Shown here: positions 25,547 through 32,849 of the stretch, one piece after another
How positions within the stretch are numbered: the first letter of the stretch is position 1
Layout of the letters: every line of letters begins with the position of its first letter
Assembly: GCF_014161445.1 (NCBI RefSeq)
Contig: NZ_JABBXA010000015.1
Span: 62,001 to 126,000 of the forward strand
DNA length: 64,000 nucleotides
Origin: Microbispora sp. H13382
Lineage (GTDB): Bacteria > Actinomycetota > Actinomycetes > Streptosporangiales > Streptosporangiaceae
Direction: 5' to 3'
Position numbers and translations under genes: made by a program
Notes under the pieces: model-generated
What the model saw: the letters and a program-made list of their open reading frames with translations, nothing else
Database searches by the model: none
What the model was told of the DNA's origin: nothing

Positions 25547-26257
25547 TTGAACGCATGGACCCACGAGGACATCCCCGGCCAGCGGGGCCGGACGGCCGTG
25601 GTGACCGGCGCCAACACCGGCATCGGGTTCGAGACGGCCAAGGCGCTGGCCCTGCGCGGCGCGACGGTCGTGCTCGCCTGCCGTGACCTCGCCAAGGCCG
25701 AGACGGCGGCCGGCGGGATCCGCCGCGACGCGCCGCGGGCAACCGTCGACGTGGTGCGCCTGGACCTGCTGCTGACCGTGCCCGGGTCCCGCGTGGTGAC
25801 GGTCAGCAGCATCGGCCACCGGTTCGGCCGCATCGACACCGACGCCCCCGACTCGGGCGCGGGCGCCTACGCCCGGTCGAAGCTCGCCAACCTGCTGTTC
25901 GCCTACGAACTGCAGCGGCGGCTGCGGGCGTCCGGAGCGCCCACCGCGGCGCTGGCCGCACATCCGGGAGGCGCCGCGACGGAGGTGTTCCGCTACTCCT
26001 CGCCGTGGTTCCGGGTGCCGAACCTGCTGATCGCCCGGCTGTTCGGGCGGACTCCGGCCATGGGCGCGCTGCCCACCCTGCGCGCGGCGACCGATCATGA
26101 GGCCGTCGGCGGCGACTACTACGGTCCGGGCGGCCTGTTCGAGATCCGTGGACATCCCGAGCGGGTCAGGGCGGCCGCCCGCGCGCACGACAGCGGTCTG
26201 GGGCAGCGCCTGTGGGAGGTCTCCCAGCGGCTCACCTCCGTGACCTACCCCGTCTGA
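25547..26257 (+). pseudogene. Short-chain dehydrogenase with an internal deletion
   Basis: From a possible TTG start at 25547 (no ribosome-binding site) the frame gives 236 residues beginning NAWTHEDIP. GRTAVVTGANTGIGFETAKA is a complete TGxxxGIG cofactor loop. At about 25765-25772 the chain jumps from VVRLDL directly to LLTVPGSRVVTVSSIGHR. The family segment between them, including the NNAG strand and about 60-70 residues, is absent. The catalytic Tyr-x-x-x-Lys (YARSK) survives further on. The reading frame is preserved across the deletion, so a product is possible, but the Rossmann core would be incomplete. It is convergent with, and overlaps the end of, a likewise damaged GDPD gene. Confidence 0.7.
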
Positions 26258-26924
26258 GCGCCGCCGTCATCTCGAGAGTTTCTCGTACGGCGTCCGGTCT
26301 GTCGGTGATGACGCCGTCCACACCCGCGCCGATCAGGCGGCGTACGGCGCCGGGGTCGTCCACGGTCCAGGCGAGGACCTTCATGCGCAGCCGGTGGACG
26401 CGCCGGACGTACTCCGCCGTGACGCCGGCGTACGGCGGGTCGACCTGGTCGGCGAACCGGGCCAGGCCGGGCAGGTCCCGGGCGGGCGGTGTGCCGAGCA
26501 GGCCGATCGGCACCCGGGGCATCAGGCGGTGGAAGCGGCGCATCGAGTCCCAGTCGAACGACTGCACGACGATCCGGCCGTGCCAGGCCGGGTCGCGCCC
26601 GATCTCCTCGGCCACCCGGGCCTCGATGCCGGGGTAGCGCCGGGGCTCCTTGATTTCCAGCAAGAGCCCGAGGCCGCTGCCGCGCATCGCGCGCAGCGCC
26701 TCGCCGAGCGTGGGCACCGCCTCCCCCGCGTACCGCGGTGAGAACCACGAGCCGGCGTCCAGCCTGCGGATCTCGGCCAGCGTGAGATCGCCGACCCGCC
26801 AGGGCGACCGGCCCGGGAAGACCTTCCCCGCGTCGGTCGTACGTCCGAGCTCAGGACGAGTCGCCGGCGCATGGTTCTCCTTCGAATCGAGAGCGTCTCC
26901 GATTCGAAGCTGACCGCGAGTCAT
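26232..26924 (-). pseudogene. Glycerophosphodiester phosphodiesterase remnant, N-terminal deletion
   Basis: The intact part runs from PELGRTTDAGKVFPGRSPW through LLLEIKEPRRYPG and VKVLAWTV-like strands to GVDGVITDRPDAV, covering the later two thirds of a GDPD TIM barrel. The essential N-terminal HRG and the ENT segment with catalytic and metal residues are missing. A ribosome-binding site (AAGGAG) stands 5 bases before ATG 26872, which opens MRRRL and then runs out of frame with the rest. I infer that this was the native start and that a deletion joins codon 5-6 to the HDPELGRTTD region. The open frame used here (ATG 26924) is 230 residues but has no catalytic site. Confidence 0.75.
26880..26909. 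promoter_or_regulatory. Inverted repeat abutting the GDPD ribosome-binding site
   Basis: CTTCGAATCGAGA (26880-26892) and TCTCCGATTCGAAG (26896-26909) are complementary apart from one bulged base, with a 3-base loop. On the minus strand it directly precedes AAGGAGAACC-ATG. It could be an operator or a leader hairpin that sequesters the ribosome-binding site. Confidence 0.5.
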
Positions 26925-26966
26925 TACTACAAGTTGATTCCTCGGTGGCGGCCGGGTGCCGGCTCG

Positions 26967-27010
26967 GTGAGCATCATCCCGTCTCCGGACATCCCGCCCG
27001 TGATGCTCAC
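26967..27010 (-). terminator. Hairpin overlapping the methyltransferase stop codon
   Basis: GTGAGCATCA (26967-26976) and TGATGCTCAC (27001-27010) are perfect complements with a 24-base loop. The second arm includes the TGA stop codon (27007-27009) of the minus-strand methyltransferase. Confidence 0.55.
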
Positions 27011-27807
27011 CCGCGTGCCGCGGTGACCACCACCGTGACGTAGGACACCGTGAAGCCGCCGCCCATCGCGTCGATGGCGTCCCCCACGCCCGCCAGCACC
27101 TCCGCGAGCGTGTCCTGTGGAAGCCGGGTGAGGACGCCGGACGTGGGCATCTGGTCCAGCCACTCGTCGCGGGTGTAGAACCGCTGCCAGTCGTACCGCC
27201 ACTCCTCGGGATCGCCGAAGGCGCCCGCCTTCCCGATCCCGTCGGCGGCCTTGGCGAACAACGGCCGGTATCCGTCGAGCGCCGGCCCCGCCGGCCGGTC
27301 CTGCGCGGGGAAACCGGGCAGCACCCGTCGATAGACCGCGGCGGGGGCCTCCGCCACGGCCGGTGGGAGCTCGAAGACGTGCCAGAACGCCGCCAGCCGG
27401 CCGCCCGGGCGCAGCACCTCGGCCGCTTTGACCGCCCCGGCGACCGGATCGACCCAATGCCAGGCCGTCCCGGCGACGACCGCGTCGAACGTACGGCCCG
27501 CCGGTTCCCAGGCCTCGAAGGTCGACACCTCGACCTCGATCCCGTCGCGGCGCGCGAAGTCCGCCATCCGCGCGTCGGGTTCGACGCCGAGGACCGTGCA
27601 CCCGGCCTCCCGGAACTGCCGGGTTGCGATGCCGGTGCCGCAGCCGACGTCGAGGAACTCGCGCCCGGGGCTCGCGGCGATGATCTGCTCCACCATCGCG
27701 GCGGGATAGGGGGGCCGGGTCCGGTCGTAGCGTTCGGGGTCCACGCCGAACGACTCCGCCATTCCCCTGGCCTTGTGCGGTTCGTTCTCGGGAAGTGTAG
27801 TGGGCAT
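27007..27807 (-). CDS. Class I SAM-dependent methyltransferase (methyltransferase-11 type)
   Basis: A 266-residue cytosolic methyltransferase. ATG 27807 is chosen because MPTTLPENEPHKARGMAESF looks like a family-type N terminus; a second Met at 27762 is possible. The SAM-binding motif I is FLDVGCGTGIATRQF (about residues 50-64), followed by acidic motif II GVEPDARM and the post-motif VVAGTAWHWVDP. The aromatic HWVDP is typical of trans-aconitate/menaquinone-type methyltransferases acting on small molecules. The start codon lies inside a palindromic operator with no ribosome-binding site, so the mRNA may be leaderless. The divergent TetR gene is its probable repressor. Confidence 0.85.
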   Translation of the reverse strand: MPTTLPENEPHKARGMAESFGVDPERYDRTRPPYPAAMVEQIIAASPGREFLDVGCGTGIATRQFREAGCTVLGVEPDARMADFARRDGIEVEVSTFEAWEPAGRTFDAVVAGTAWHWVDPVAGAVKAAEVLRPGGRLAAFWHVFELPPAVAEAPAAVYRRVLPGFPAQDRPAGPALDGYRPLFAKAADGIGKAGAFGDPEEWRYDWQRFYTRDEWLDQMPTSGVLTRLPQDTLAEVLAGVGDAIDAMGGGFTVSYVTVVVTAARG

Positions 27808-27837
27808 GCGCCCACTATGAGTGGGCGCATGCCCACT
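27799..27837. promoter_or_regulatory. Double TetR operator between methyltransferase and TetR genes
   Basis: AGTGGGCATGCGCCCACT (27799-27816) and AGTGGGCGCATGCCCACT (27820-27837) are perfect reverse complements separated by three bases. Each is itself a palindrome (AGTGGGC-N4-GCCCACT). The two 18-bp sites are 21 bp apart centre to centre, two helical turns, as expected for a pair of TetR dimers. The methyltransferase start codon lies in the first site and the TetR gene begins 45 bases past the second. Confidence 0.8.
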
Positions 27838-27882
27838 CGTCAAACCGGATACAGTCGACGAACGGACGAGAGGAACGGAACG

Positions 27883-28476
27883 GTGCCGACGGGGGTTGCC
27901 CTCCACAACGCGCGGGAGCAGTTGTTCGCGGCCGCGGAGCGCGTCCTGCTCAGGGACGGGCCGAGCGCGCTGACCAGCCGGGCGGTCACCACCGAGGCGG
28001 GCTGCGCCAAGGGCGTCCTGCACCGGCACTTCGCCGATTTCGACGCCTTCCTCGCCGAGCTCGTGCTCGACGGCATCGCCAGGGTCGACGCCCAGGCCGC
28101 CGCCCTGCGTCAGGCCGCCGGGACCGGCACCGTCGCCGGCAACCTCACCGGCGTGCTGACGGACCTGTTCGGGTCGGTCGCCGTCGCGGTCGTCGGTCTG
28201 ATCATCTCCCGGGACGGGCTACGTGCCCGGCTGCGCGAGGCCAGGCCGGGCCCCGGCCTTCCGCTCCTGACGGAGGCAGCGGCCATGCTCGCCGCCTACC
28301 TGACGGCCGAGCGCGATCTGGGCCGCATCACGGCGGACGCCGACGTCGACACGCTCGCCCCCACGCTGCTCGGCGCCTCGCACCTGCTGTTCGCCGACCG
28401 GGACGGCGGCCCGCCGCGGGCCGACGCCGTCCACAGGATGGTGACCACCGTCGTCTCCGGCGTCGTACGCGACTGA
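27883..28476 (+). CDS. TetR-family transcriptional regulator
   Basis: A 197-residue regulator. GTG 27883 has GAGAGG 8 bases upstream; further starts inside the operator are less likely. The helix-turn-helix is SALTSRAVTTEAGCAKGVLHRHFADF (residues about 28-52, quoted in pieces: TSRAVTTEAG, KGVLHRHF). The C-terminal domain is helical and variable, as expected for ligand sensing. It is divergent from the methyltransferase gene with two palindromes between, so it probably represses both. The inducer is unknown. Confidence 0.85.
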   Translation: MPTGVALHNAREQLFAAAERVLLRDGPSALTSRAVTTEAGCAKGVLHRHFADFDAFLAELVLDGIARVDAQAAALRQAAGTGTVAGNLTGVLTDLFGSVAVAVVGLIISRDGLRARLREARPGPGLPLLTEAAAMLAAYLTAERDLGRITADADVDTLAPTLLGASHLLFADRDGGPPRADAVHRMVTTVVSGVVRD

Positions 28477-28514
28477 TCCGCGCGCACCGGAGACCTCCAC
28501 CAGGGGCGGCCGGG

Positions 28515-29132
28515 TCAGCCGAGCAGCGGCGCGAGCGCCGTCTCCAGGCCGGGCGCGCCGGTGAAGAGGACGGCCGTCATGCCCAGTGCCCTGGCCGCCT
28601 CGACGTTCTCCGCCCGGTCGTCGACGAAGAGGCAGCGCCCGGCCGGGACGCCCGCGCGCTCGGCGGCGATCTCGTAGATGCGGGGGTCGGGCTTGGCCAC
28701 CCCGGTCAGGGCGCTGCTGACCACCTCGTCGGCGAAGTGCGCCAGCCCCAGCCAGGCGAGGTCGTCCTCCAGGCTCAGCGTCGCGTTGGTCACCAGCACG
28801 ACGGGCACGTGCGCCTGGGCCCGGCGCAGCAGGCCGAGCACCTCCTCGTCCGCCCGGGCCGGCGCCTTGACGAACGCCGTGACCAGCGCGCGGGCCCGCT
28901 CCGGCGGCGTCTGGAGGGCCAGTGCGGCCTCGGCCGCCTCCGTCCACTGCTCGACGGTGATCCGCCCGAGCAGCGCCGGCCGGCCCGCATCGGGCGCGAA
29001 GAAGACCTTCATGGTGGTCCCCTCGCCCAGACCGGCGGCGCGCTCCAGCTCGGTCAGCTCGGTGTGGTCGAAGAAACGGATGACGCCGTCGAGGTCGCAC
29101 AGCACCGCGTCGTACGGCCGGGGGTTCGCCAT
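28515..29132 (-). CDS. HAD-superfamily hydrolase (subfamily IA)
   Basis: A 205-residue phosphatase-like protein. Motif I is CDLDGVIRFFD (residues about 9-19) with the nucleophile Asp and the second Asp. Motif II is VVLVTNAT, motif III AKPDPRIY, and motif IV FVDDRAEN. These are complete and ordered as in subfamily IA HAD enzymes with an alpha-helical cap. ATG 29132 is chosen by homology of MANPRPYDAVLCDLDG; the frame extends upstream without a better start. Likely a small-molecule phosphatase; substrate unknown. The Gfo/Idh/MocA gene ends 55 bases upstream on the same strand. Confidence 0.85.
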   Translation of the reverse strand: MANPRPYDAVLCDLDGVIRFFDHTELTELERAAGLGEGTTMKVFFAPDAGRPALLGRITVEQWTEAAEAALALQTPPERARALVTAFVKAPARADEEVLGLLRRAQAHVPVVLVTNATLSLEDDLAWLGLAHFADEVVSSALTGVAKPDPRIYEIAAERAGVPAGRCLFVDDRAENVEAARALGMTAVLFTGAPGLETALAPLLG

Positions 29133-29187
29133 CGCCCATGCATACCACGGGTGGCCGCCTCCCGGATGGGTCGGATCGGCGGCGGGG

Positions 29188-30141
29188 TCAGCGCAGCATG
29201 TCGAGGGCGCGGGCGGTGCCGAGGGAGTCGTCGGCCGCCGTGTGCCGGGGCTCGGCCTCCCCGCGCAGCACCTCGTGGATGTGCCGGATGCCCCAGGAGA
29301 ACGCGGTCCCCCCGCCCGGCTCGTGCCGTTCGACCAGGCGGCCCGCACGCCACACCTCGAGCCCGTCGTGCGGCTCGGGGTGGAACGGGTTGGTCAGCCG
29401 GATCTCCCCGCCGGTGCCGACCAGGCGGGTGTACGTCGTGAACGGCAGGTCGAAGCCGCAGCTCATCATCAGGCGGCCGGTGCCGAACTCCAGGACCCCG
29501 GCGGTCTCGATGTCCACGCCCGCCTCGCCCTTGACGACGACGGCGTGGCCGGCGACGGCGTCACCGCCGAACAGTAACTGCGCGAGCCGCACCGGGTAGC
29601 AGCCCACGTCGTAGAGCGCGCCACCGCCGAGTGCCGGGTCGAGCCGGATGTTCACGGTGCCCTCCATCGTGAAATGGAAGGTCGACCAGATCTCCCGCAG
29701 GTCGCCGATCGCGCCCTCGGCGAGCAGGTCGCGCAGCCGCGCCGTCTGGGGGTGGAAGGGGAAGACGAACGCCTCCCAGAGCGGCCGGGCCGACCGGCGT
29801 GCGACCTCGATGACGTCGCCGGCCTCGGCGGGGGTGAGGCACAGCGGCTTCTCGCACAGGACCGCCTTGCCCGCCTCCAGGGCGGCGATCGTCCACGGCG
29901 CGTGCAGGGCGTTCGGCAGCGGGACGTAGACCGCGTCGATGCTCGGGTCCTCGATGACGGCCTCGTAGCCGCGTACGGCCCGGTCGACGCCGTTCCGCGC
30001 GGCGAACTCCTCGGCACGGGACAGGTCGCGGCCCGCCACAACGGCGGCCGTACCCCCGCCGGCCTCACGCAACGCGGGCAGGAACGCCCGCGCGGCGATG
30101 CCCGCCGTTCCGAGGACGCCCCATCGGACAGCCCCACTCAT
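29188..30141 (-). CDS. Gfo/Idh/MocA family NAD(P)-dependent oxidoreductase
   Basis: A 317-residue enzyme. The dinucleotide-binding loop WGVLGTAGIAARAF (residues about 6-19) opens the Rossmann domain. VLCEKPL (about 92-98) is the family's EKP motif, whose Lys contacts cofactor and substrate. DVGCYPVRLAQLLFG (about 175-189) is the family's GxxxDxxxH/Y-type region with Tyr in place of His. ATG 30141 has GGTGGG 6 bases upstream; ATG 30165 is an alternative. Such enzymes oxidise sugars, inositols or trans-dihydrodiols. No carbohydrate operon surrounds it. Confidence 0.85.
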   Translation of the reverse strand: MSGAVRWGVLGTAGIAARAFLPALREAGGGTAAVVAGRDLSRAEEFAARNGVDRAVRGYEAVIEDPSIDAVYVPLPNALHAPWTIAALEAGKAVLCEKPLCLTPAEAGDVIEVARRSARPLWEAFVFPFHPQTARLRDLLAEGAIGDLREIWSTFHFTMEGTVNIRLDPALGGGALYDVGCYPVRLAQLLFGGDAVAGHAVVVKGEAGVDIETAGVLEFGTGRLMMSCGFDLPFTTYTRLVGTGGEIRLTNPFHPEPHDGLEVWRAGRLVERHEPGGGTAFSWGIRHIHEVLRGEAEPRHTAADDSLGTARALDMLR

Positions 30142-30335
30142 ACCGAACCCACCCCTCGCCGCCATGACAGAGATTTCACCGTTTGCTGGGGAATGCCTGC
30201 CGGGACCGTAGCACAGGGACACTGAGCCGCCGCTGATGGGAACTTTTGCCTCCGAGGTCCGGTATCGGGCCGCTCAGGGGGTACGTGACGGCCGATCCCG
30301 ACCGGGGCGCGACGTGAGCGGACGAGGGATGCGCT

Positions 30336-30905
30336 ATGAGCGAGGAAATACGGCGATTCACCCATCTGCCGAGCGATCGGGCGCCCGGGCCCGACTACTC
30401 GGGGCCTGGAGTCGAGGCGGAGCTGACCGGGGAATTACCCGGAGACCACTCCACAGACCGGCCCGGACGGCAGGCGGCCCGCGAGGGCGGCGAATCCTAC
30501 CACGACCTGTACACGGCCCGGGCCTCCTCCGCCCTCGGCAAGGTGGCGTCGGACGACGGCATGCTCGACGTCCGCATCAAGGCACCCGGGGAGCTCGGCG
30601 GGCCGGGCGGGGCGACCAACCCCGAGCAGCTGCTCGCCGCGGCCTACGCCTCCTGCTTCCACAACTCGCTCACCCTGGTGGCCGGCCGGCAGGGCGTCCG
30701 GACCGCCGACGCCACCGTGGACACGGCCGTCACGCTGCGCAAGCGGGGCACCGCCGACGACTACACGATCGCCACGGACCTGACCGTACGCCTGCCGGGG
30801 GTCGAGCCCGAGGCGGCCCGCAGGCTGGTGGAGCAGGCTCACGGCGAGTGCCCCTACTCGCGGGCCTTCATGCAGGGCGCCGAGGTGCACCTCCACGTCG
30901 CCTGA
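30336..30905 (+). CDS. Organic hydroperoxide resistance protein (Ohr/OsmC family) with N-terminal extension
   Basis: A 189-residue peroxidase. The two redox cysteines are in AAAYASCFHNSL (about residue 106) and HGECPYSRAF (about residue 172), the Ohr pattern. NPEQLLAAAYASC is the subfamily signature, and LYTARASS marks the domain start near residue 57. Ohr proteins are usually about 140 residues; here about 48 polar, Pro/Gly-rich residues precede the domain with no recognisable fold. GAGGG lies 9 bases before ATG 30336. The enzyme reduces organic hydroperoxides using lipoylated dihydrolipoamide systems. No OhrR/MarR gene is adjacent. Confidence 0.9.
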   Translation: MSEEIRRFTHLPSDRAPGPDYSGPGVEAELTGELPGDHSTDRPGRQAAREGGESYHDLYTARASSALGKVASDDGMLDVRIKAPGELGGPGGATNPEQLLAAAYASCFHNSLTLVAGRQGVRTADATVDTAVTLRKRGTADDYTIATDLTVRLPGVEPEAARRLVEQAHGECPYSRAFMQGAEVHLHVA

Positions 30906-30948
30906 CCCGCGACGCCCGGGCCGAGGCGTCCGGGCCGGGCCCTCCGGA

Positions 30949-30981
30949 GCGGACCCGCGGCCGCGCGCACCACGGGTCCGC
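30949..30981. terminator. Bidirectional hairpin between ohr and LPMO genes
   Basis: GCGGACCCG (30949-30957) and CGGGTCCGC (30973-30981) form a perfect 9-bp stem in the 85-base gap between convergent genes. Confidence 0.65.
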
Positions 30982-30990
30982 CCGCTCATC

Positions 30991-31749
30991 TCAGATCCTC
31001 TGCCACAGCGCGGGGACGTTCGGCGGCTCCCAGCCCACGAGCGCCGTGTGGGCCTGCCTGCACTGGTACGTCGCCCCGCCGTAGGTGACCCGGTCGCCCA
31101 CCTTGTACGCCGTCCCGGCGGCCCAGGTGCCGCCGGGAACCGTCGGAGTGGGCGTGGGGGTGCGCGTCGGCGTGGGAGACGGGCTCGGAGTACGCGTCGG
31201 CGTCGGGGACGGAGTGGGCGTGGGGCTGGGCGTCCCGCCCCCGCCGACCTGAAGGTCGACGCAGGCGTAGAACGCGTTGGCGGTGTCGGCCACGTTCCAG
31301 ATCGCGAGGACCTTCTGCCGGCCCGTCCGTCCGTTCAGGTTCACGGTGTGGCTGACGGTGGCGGGAGGCTGGCGTCCCTGGTCGTCGAAGACGGCGACCC
31401 GCGTGCCTCCGATGTAGTACTCCCACGTGCTGGTGGCGTGGCGGGCGGTCAGCGACCAGGTGAAGGTGACGGTGTTGCCGACGCTGGTGGCCGGCCATGG
31501 CCTGCTCTCGTCGTCGAGCTGGGCGAATCGGGCGTTGCCGCCGCTGCAGCTGCGCAGCCCCTTCGGCCCTTCCACGCTCTGGGGCTCGTAGACGATGTCG
31601 CCGCAGTTGGGGACGCGGCCCTGGGCGCACATCGCCTGGCGGCTCGGGGGCGACGAGATGTAGCCGTGCGCCTGAGCCGGTGAGGCGACGAACACCGTGG
31701 CGCCGATGGCGATCGTCGCCGTCGCGAGGAAGGTCAGCGTTCTTCGCAT
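30991..31749 (-). CDS. Secreted AA10 lytic polysaccharide monooxygenase with CBM5/12
   Basis: A 252-residue exported enzyme. Residues 1-27 form a signal peptide ending AQA, exposing the N-terminal His of HGYISSPPSRQAMC, the copper 'histidine brace' residue of LPMOs. The second His is in SLTARHATSTWEYY (about residue 104). A Pro/Thr/Ser linker (about 172-205) joins a C-terminal chitin/cellulose-binding CBM5/12 (AAGTAYKVGDRVTYGGATYQ... ALWQRI). AA10 enzymes cleave chitin or cellulose oxidatively with copper. GAGGAGC precedes the ATG. The short core and CBM5/12 suggest chitin, but this is not certain. Confidence 0.9.
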   Translation of the reverse strand: MRRTLTFLATATIAIGATVFVASPAQAHGYISSPPSRQAMCAQGRVPNCGDIVYEPQSVEGPKGLRSCSGGNARFAQLDDESRPWPATSVGNTVTFTWSLTARHATSTWEYYIGGTRVAVFDDQGRQPPATVSHTVNLNGRTGRQKVLAIWNVADTANAFYACVDLQVGGGGTPSPTPTPSPTPTRTPSPSPTPTRTPTPTPTVPGGTWAAGTAYKVGDRVTYGGATYQCRQAHTALVGWEPPNVPALWQRI

Positions 31750-31780
31750 GTGTGCTCCTCACTGCTGGGGGGTGGCGCAA

Positions 31781-31809
31781 ATATAAAAGAAAGTTTCCTA
31801 ACAGTGAAG
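31781..31809 (-). promoter_or_regulatory. LPMO promoter with operator-like spacer
   Basis: On the minus strand TTCACT (31804-31809) and TATATT (31781-31786) are separated by exactly 17 bases. The spacer, GTTAGGAAACTTTCTTT, contains an imperfect palindrome around AGGAAACTTTC, so a repressor bound there would cover the promoter. The start codon is 32 bases downstream. Confidence 0.55.
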
Positions 31810-31909
31810 GCCCAATGACTGCCCTTGTCAGACGTCGGCGGCGGGATCGTTCCAGCCGTGAACCTCCGCTCGGCCCCTGCTCCTCAGGGAGCAGGGGCCG
31901 AGCGGGACG

Positions 31910-32350
31910 TCACGCCGGTCGCCCGTCCGGGGTGCCCACCTGAGCGAGCGACCAGCCGCTGACGTCTTCGAGACGGATCCTCCAGGTCGCTCCGGCACCG
32001 CCCGCCGGGCGGTCGCCGGTGAAGGCGTCGACGAGGTGGAGGTAGTCCGGAAGGTCCTGCTCCGAGCCGGAGTCGAAGTCGCCGGCGAGCGCGGCGGCAC
32101 GGTGGCGCTCGCGGCGCTCCTTCGCGCTCTCGGCGATGCGCATGAAGAAGCCTTCGGGGCCCTGGCCCGCGGGTATCTCCTCGGCGTGTGACCGGCGGAT
32201 CTGTTCGATCACCGCGTCGGCGTACTCCTCCGGGGAGACGAGATGGCCGGTGATGACCGTGCCGTTCACGGCGAGGGCGACGCCCATTCGCTCCTTCGCC
32301 ATGGACACGGCGAAGACCAGGGCCCGCAGTACTGGATCGGTGGTGCTCAT
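31910..32350 (-). CDS. Small conserved actinobacterial protein, unknown function
   Basis: A 146-residue soluble protein without signal peptide. It opens MSTTDPVLRALVFAVSMA and has a short beta-strand pair (GVALAVNGTVITGHLVSPEEY, about residues 23-43) followed by charged helices. This is faintly reminiscent of the gas-vesicle accessory protein GvpU, but no other gas-vesicle genes are present and I would not transfer that name. The gene is divergent from the arsR-type gene, 91 bases apart. Confidence 0.55.
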   Translation of the reverse strand: MSTTDPVLRALVFAVSMAKERMGVALAVNGTVITGHLVSPEEYADAVIEQIRRSHAEEIPAGQGPEGFFMRIAESAKERRERHRAAALAGDFDSGSEQDLPDYLHLVDAFTGDRPAGGAGATWRIRLEDVSGWSLAQVGTPDGRPA

Positions 32351-32406
32351 GCGCCGATCTTGTCATCCGCCGGACGACGGCCGTACGGGCCACCGGGTGG
32401 GAGGCG

Positions 32407-32434
32407 TTGACATGCGTCAGGCGTCGCCTACACT
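32407..32434 (+). promoter_or_regulatory. Consensus sigma-70-type promoter of the arsR-CDF operon
   Basis: TTGACA (32407-32412), a 16-base spacer and TACACT (32429-32434). The predicted transcription start, 7-8 bases after the -10, falls on the GTG start codon at 32442, so the mRNA should be leaderless. This is the clearest promoter in the window. Confidence 0.8.
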
Positions 32435-32441
32435 CTCACAC

Positions 32442-32849
32442 GTGAACGATCGTTCAAGTGTTGTGGATCTCGTGACGGCCGACTCCTGTGCGCTGCCGGT
32501 GGTGGACGCCGGCCGGGTGGAGACCGTCAGAAGGGCAATGCCGGCCGCTGAGACGGTGGAGGACCTGGCGCAGATCTTCGGGCTGCTGGCCGATCCCGGG
32601 CGGTTGCGGCTGATCGCGGCGCTGCTGGAGGGCGGCGAGATGTGCGTGTGCGATCTCGCCGCGGCGACCGGCCACAGCATGTCCGCCGCGTCCCACGCCC
32701 TGCGCCTGCTGCGGGTCCACAACGTGGTGAAGGTGCGGCGTGCGGGAAGGATGGCCTACTACCGCCTCGCGGACTCGCACGTGCGACTGCTGTTCGACCT
32801 GGCGATCACGCACATCGGACATGAGGAGAAGGACCGGGACGATGGGTGA
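32442..32849 (+). CDS. ArsR/SmtB-family metal-sensing repressor
   Basis: A 135-residue winged-helix repressor. GTG 32442 coincides with the expected transcription start, consistent with leaderless translation; GTG 32463 and GTG 32472 are alternatives. The domain spans about residues 44-120: FGLLADPGRLRLIAALLEGG, then GEMCVCDLAAATGHSMSAAS, whose CVCDL supplies the alpha-3N-type cysteines seen in ArsR/CadC/CmtR sensors, then the recognition helix and wing (VVKVRRAGRMAYYRL). It overlaps the CDF transporter gene by 8 bases. The combination points to a zinc/cadmium/cobalt-type sensor that releases its operator when metal binds. Confidence 0.9.
   Translation: MNDRSSVVDLVTADSCALPVVDAGRVETVRRAMPAAETVEDLAQIFGLLADPGRLRLIAALLEGGEMCVCDLAAATGHSMSAASHALRLLRVHNVVKVRRAGRMAYYRLADSHVRLLFDLAITHIGHEEKDRDDG
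32443..32456. promoter_or_regulatory. ArsR/SmtB operator TGAACGATCGTTCA
   Basis: A perfect 14-bp palindrome of the TGAA-N6-TTCA type described for SmtB, ZiaR, CzrA and NmtR. It straddles positions +2 to +15 of the predicted transcript and codes the first residues of the repressor. Flanking CAC/GTG extend the symmetry with one mismatch on each side. Confidence 0.85.

Noticed and set aside
24215..26188. A 657-codon minus-strand frame over the SPL gene
   Set aside because: Mostly shadow. Only its last part (STKNDLVAAA to RWVELAVRAL) is real TetR remnant and is reported as such.
26927..27601. A 224-codon minus-strand frame over the methyltransferase gene
   Set aside because: Shadow; the methyltransferase frame has a complete SAM motif.
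31910..32350. Possible gas-vesicle protein GvpU
   Set aside because: Only a short strand pair resembles it and no other gvp gene is present.
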